From the NCBI GenBank assembly GCA_024641245.1, contig JAHEDK010000001.1:153174-195863 (forward strand): DNA of 42,690 nt, in the 5' to 3' direction. The DNA comes from Actinomycetes bacterium. Lineage in GTDB: Bacteria; Actinomycetota; Acidimicrobiia; Spongiisociales; JAHEDJ01. The notes under the pieces are model-generated. The model saw only the letters and a list, made by a program, of their open reading frames with translations. It did not search any database and was not told where the DNA came from. Of this stretch, positions 41,368 to 42,690 are shown one piece after another; position 1 is the stretch's first letter; every line of letters begins with the position of its first letter. A program made the position numbers and the translations under genes.

Positions 41368-41373
41368 TACAAT
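41368..41373 (+). promoter_or_regulatory. Candidate -10 box for the gamma-glutamylcyclotransferase-like gene
   Basis: TACAAT on the plus strand lies 35 nt before the proposed CTG start. It would give a leader of about 29 nt that contains the AGGAGG ribosome binding site at 41397-41402. No clear -35 is present. Confidence 0.35.
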
Positions 41374-41408
41374 GTTCCGGCCGACGAGATCAGACGAGGA
41401 GGTCCAAC

Positions 41409-41867
41409 CTGAGCACCCTGTACTTTGCGTATACGGCGCTCATTGCACCCGAGCGCCTCGGGTCTGTTACCGCGGACGCCGAATTCAGATTCATCGCGCA
41501 CCTTCCCGAAACGAAACTGGTCTTCCCTCTTGCCAACGGGAAGTGGGAGGGCTCGCTCCCCTCGGTGCGAGCCGAAGCAGGTAACACCGTTTGGGGAGCC
41601 GTATTCGAGCTCACCAACGGCGCGCTCGAAGCAATTGACGCAGCTGAGACCGCTGAAGGCCGTATCCAGACCCAGGACTTCAAAGCGGTAGATCGAGAAG
41701 GTCGCCGTCACTCGGTGGTCACTCATGCCCATGCGACCGAAGTTGCCAACGACCGCAGGCCTTCGAGGGACTACATGAGCTTGATCGTTCAGGGCGGCCG
41801 ACATTGGGGACTACCCACGGGATGGGTGGCCGGTCTGGAAGAGTACGTCGAAGAACCACTCTTCTAG
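41409..41867 (+). CDS. Gamma-glutamylcyclotransferase-like (AIG2/GGCT fold) protein with probable CTG start
   Basis: A 152-residue protein resembling the GGCT/AIG2 fold. TLYFAYTALIAPERL corresponds to the YFAYGSNM-type nucleotide-like loop, then FPLANGKWEGSLPSVRAEAGNTVWGAVFELTNGALEAIDAAE carries the usual GxV[FY]xL and a candidate catalytic Glu. The classic GSN is missing, so activity is uncertain. The start appears to be CTG at 41409: a perfect AGGAGG lies 6 nt upstream, the frame has no suitable ATG, GTG or TTG nearby, and homologous sequence begins two codons later. A later ATG would cut into the conserved core. It is divergent from the DUF3179 gene. Confidence 0.72.
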   Translation: MSTLYFAYTALIAPERLGSVTADAEFRFIAHLPETKLVFPLANGKWEGSLPSVRAEAGNTVWGAVFELTNGALEAIDAAETAEGRIQTQDFKAVDREGRRHSVVTHAHATEVANDRRPSRDYMSLIVQGGRHWGLPTGWVAGLEEYVEEPLF

Positions 41868-41916
41868 AATCGCCCTTCTCGGTTCTAGCGTCGCCAGACA
41901 TCACGGATTGCAGCGG

Positions 41917-42273
41917 GTGAGATCACTCAGCATCGGAGCCATCATCATGGGTGCCGCGGGCGGCGTTCTCATTACCGCGCTGGTGAGCTTGCTGGCATGG
42001 GGCCTTCTGCTCCTTCCCAATGTCGACAACCCCGAGGATCCGGCGCTCATGGTCGGGGTTGCTGCTGGGTTCATTGCATCCGGATATGCAGCCGGTCGAT
42101 TGGCGCAGCCGGCCGCCCCGCACGGCATGCTGGCCGGATTATTGATGGCAACGATCGTGGGAGTAGTAAGTATCGCGTCGGGTAGTCCTGCGCGGCTACC
42201 GACGATCATCATCCTGGTGATCCTGGCGGCCGCACTCGGCCGGTCGGCGGGCGCAATTGCCGGTCGCCGTTGA
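41917..42273 (+). CDS. Small four-helix membrane protein (TIGR04086-like)
   Basis: A 118-residue protein of four hydrophobic segments: IGAIIMGAAGGVLITALVSLLAW, MVGVAAGFIASGYAAGRLA, AGLLMATIVGVVSI and TIIILVILAAALGRSAGAIAG. The pattern, with short Gly/Ala-rich helices and AGRLA after the second, resembles the TIGR04086/YrzE-type families of unknown function. The start is unclear; GTG at 41917 is used here, with TTG at 41908 possible, and neither has a good ribosome binding site. It lies immediately upstream of rnpB. Confidence 0.6.
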   Translation: MRSLSIGAIIMGAAGGVLITALVSLLAWGLLLLPNVDNPEDPALMVGVAAGFIASGYAAGRLAQPAAPHGMLAGLLMATIVGVVSIASGSPARLPTIIILVILAAALGRSAGAIAGRR

Positions 42274-42297
42274 CGGGAACAACGGAGAAACTAGTTT
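42270..42297 (+). promoter_or_regulatory. Candidate rnpB promoter
   Basis: TTGACG (42270-42275) and TAGTTT (42292-42297) are separated by 16 bp, placing the transcription start near 42304, just before the RNase P RNA body. The -10 overlaps the palindrome GAAACTAGTTTC (42287-42298). Confidence 0.5.
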
Positions 42298-42312
42298 CGT
42301 TGTACGCTTCGA

Positions 42313-42690
42313 TGGTGAGCCTGCCGGGTGACCGCCTGCGTAGACCGATCTACGTTGGAGGAAAGTCCGGACTCCACAGGGCAGGGTGCTGGGTAACTCC
42401 CAGGCGGCGTGAGCCGACGGAAAGTGCCACAGAGAACAGACCGCCTACGTTGGTGCCATCACCAACCGGCAAGGGTGAAACGGTGGTGTAAGAGACCACC
42501 AGCATCCCGGGAGACCGGGATGGCTCGGCAAACCCCACCCGGAGCAAGGCCAAGCAGGGATGCTGGGTTGCCCGCCCGGCTCTCGTTTCGGCGAGCGCCT
42601 CATCCCAGGTAGGCCGCACCGAGGCCGCGCGGTAACGCCGGCCCCAGATGGATGGTCGCCGCTTCGGCGAAGCCAAAGCGGTTGGAGTAC
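42313..42690 (+). ncRNA. rnpB: RNase P RNA (bacterial class A), 3' end beyond the window
   Basis: Conserved parts of the RNase P ribozyme appear in order: GGAGGAAAGTCCGGACTCC (P4 5' side and CR-I, 42358-42376), ACAGGGCAGGGTGCTGGGTAA, GACGGAAAGTGCCACAGAGA, ACAGACCGCC, GGCAAGGGTGAAACGGTG and GGTGTAAGAGACCACCAGC. The later AGATGGATGGTCGCC stretch precedes where the 3' half of P4 should be, but the closing ACAGAA and P1 3' strand are not reached. The 5' end is approximate. The RNA processes tRNA 5' leaders together with RnpA. Confidence 0.95.

Noticed and set aside
1-42690. CRISPR arrays, tRNA genes, insertion sequences, prophage or attachment sites
   Set aside because: No regularly spaced repeats, cloverleaf structures, transposase or integrase frames, or target duplications were recognised on either strand by reading.

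Overview
The window is high-GC, densely packed bacterial DNA. It carries a WhiB-type regulator, frequent GTG and TTG starts, stop/start overlaps (mostly 4 bp) inside operons, a UPF0182 membrane protein, a GerW-like protein and Thr-rich linkers behind lipoprotein signal peptides. Together these point to an Actinomycetota genome, probably Acidimicrobiia or a relative. That placement is inference. There are no insertion sequences, phage genes, tRNAs or CRISPR arrays, so this reads as ordinary chromosome rather than an island.

Layout. 1-7.4 kb: a divergent Lgt family protein, a 14-TM drug/H+ antiporter, a UPF0182 protein, a polysaccharide-type ABC exporter (ATPase and permease) and a UPF0316 protein; two of the divergent intergenic regions share an exact 26-bp repeat. 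7.4-15.8 kb: one minus-strand block encoding a response regulator, histidine kinase, oligopeptide-binding lipoprotein and Opp permease/ATPase genes; OppC has an unusual extra extracytoplasmic domain, and a strong hairpin separates oppA from the rest. 15.9-17.7 kb: a small secreted protein and a membrane-anchored PAF-acetylhydrolase-like esterase.

17.8-24.7 kb: a six-gene C5-dicarboxyl-CoA cluster on two divergent arms. It encodes a mesaconyl-C4-CoA hydratase-like protein, a mesaconyl-CoA C1-C4 CoA-transferase-like protein, a citramalyl-CoA lyase-like protein, a long methylsuccinyl-CoA dehydrogenase-like protein, an MmgE/PrpD protein and a second family III CoA-transferase. In sequence they would take methylsuccinate, mesaconate or itaconate to acetyl-CoA and pyruvate, combining steps known from the ethylmalonyl-CoA pathway, the 3-hydroxypropionate bicycle and itaconate degradation.

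24.7-33.0 kb: a two-gene ABC-2 exporter with a GerW-like protein, then a complete branched-chain amino acid type (Liv) importer with an MFS gene translationally coupled to its end. 33.0-35.6 kb: an ECF nickel/cobalt importer (CbiMN, CbiQ, CbiO) behind a consensus -10 box overlapped by a Nur-like palindrome. 35.6-39.7 kb: a carboxymuconolactone decarboxylase family protein, a TlpA-like lipoprotein, a Fur-family regulator, trpD and a glutaryl-CoA dehydrogenase. In the TlpA-like gene an in-frame TGA stands exactly where the first catalytic Cys of CxxC belongs, followed by a SECIS-like hairpin; it is a strong candidate selenoprotein (UxxC) and the most striking observation here. 39.8-42.7 kb: WhiB, a DUF3179 lipoprotein, a CTG-initiated gamma-glutamylcyclotransferase-like protein, a small membrane protein and the 5' part of the RNase P RNA gene, which runs off the window.
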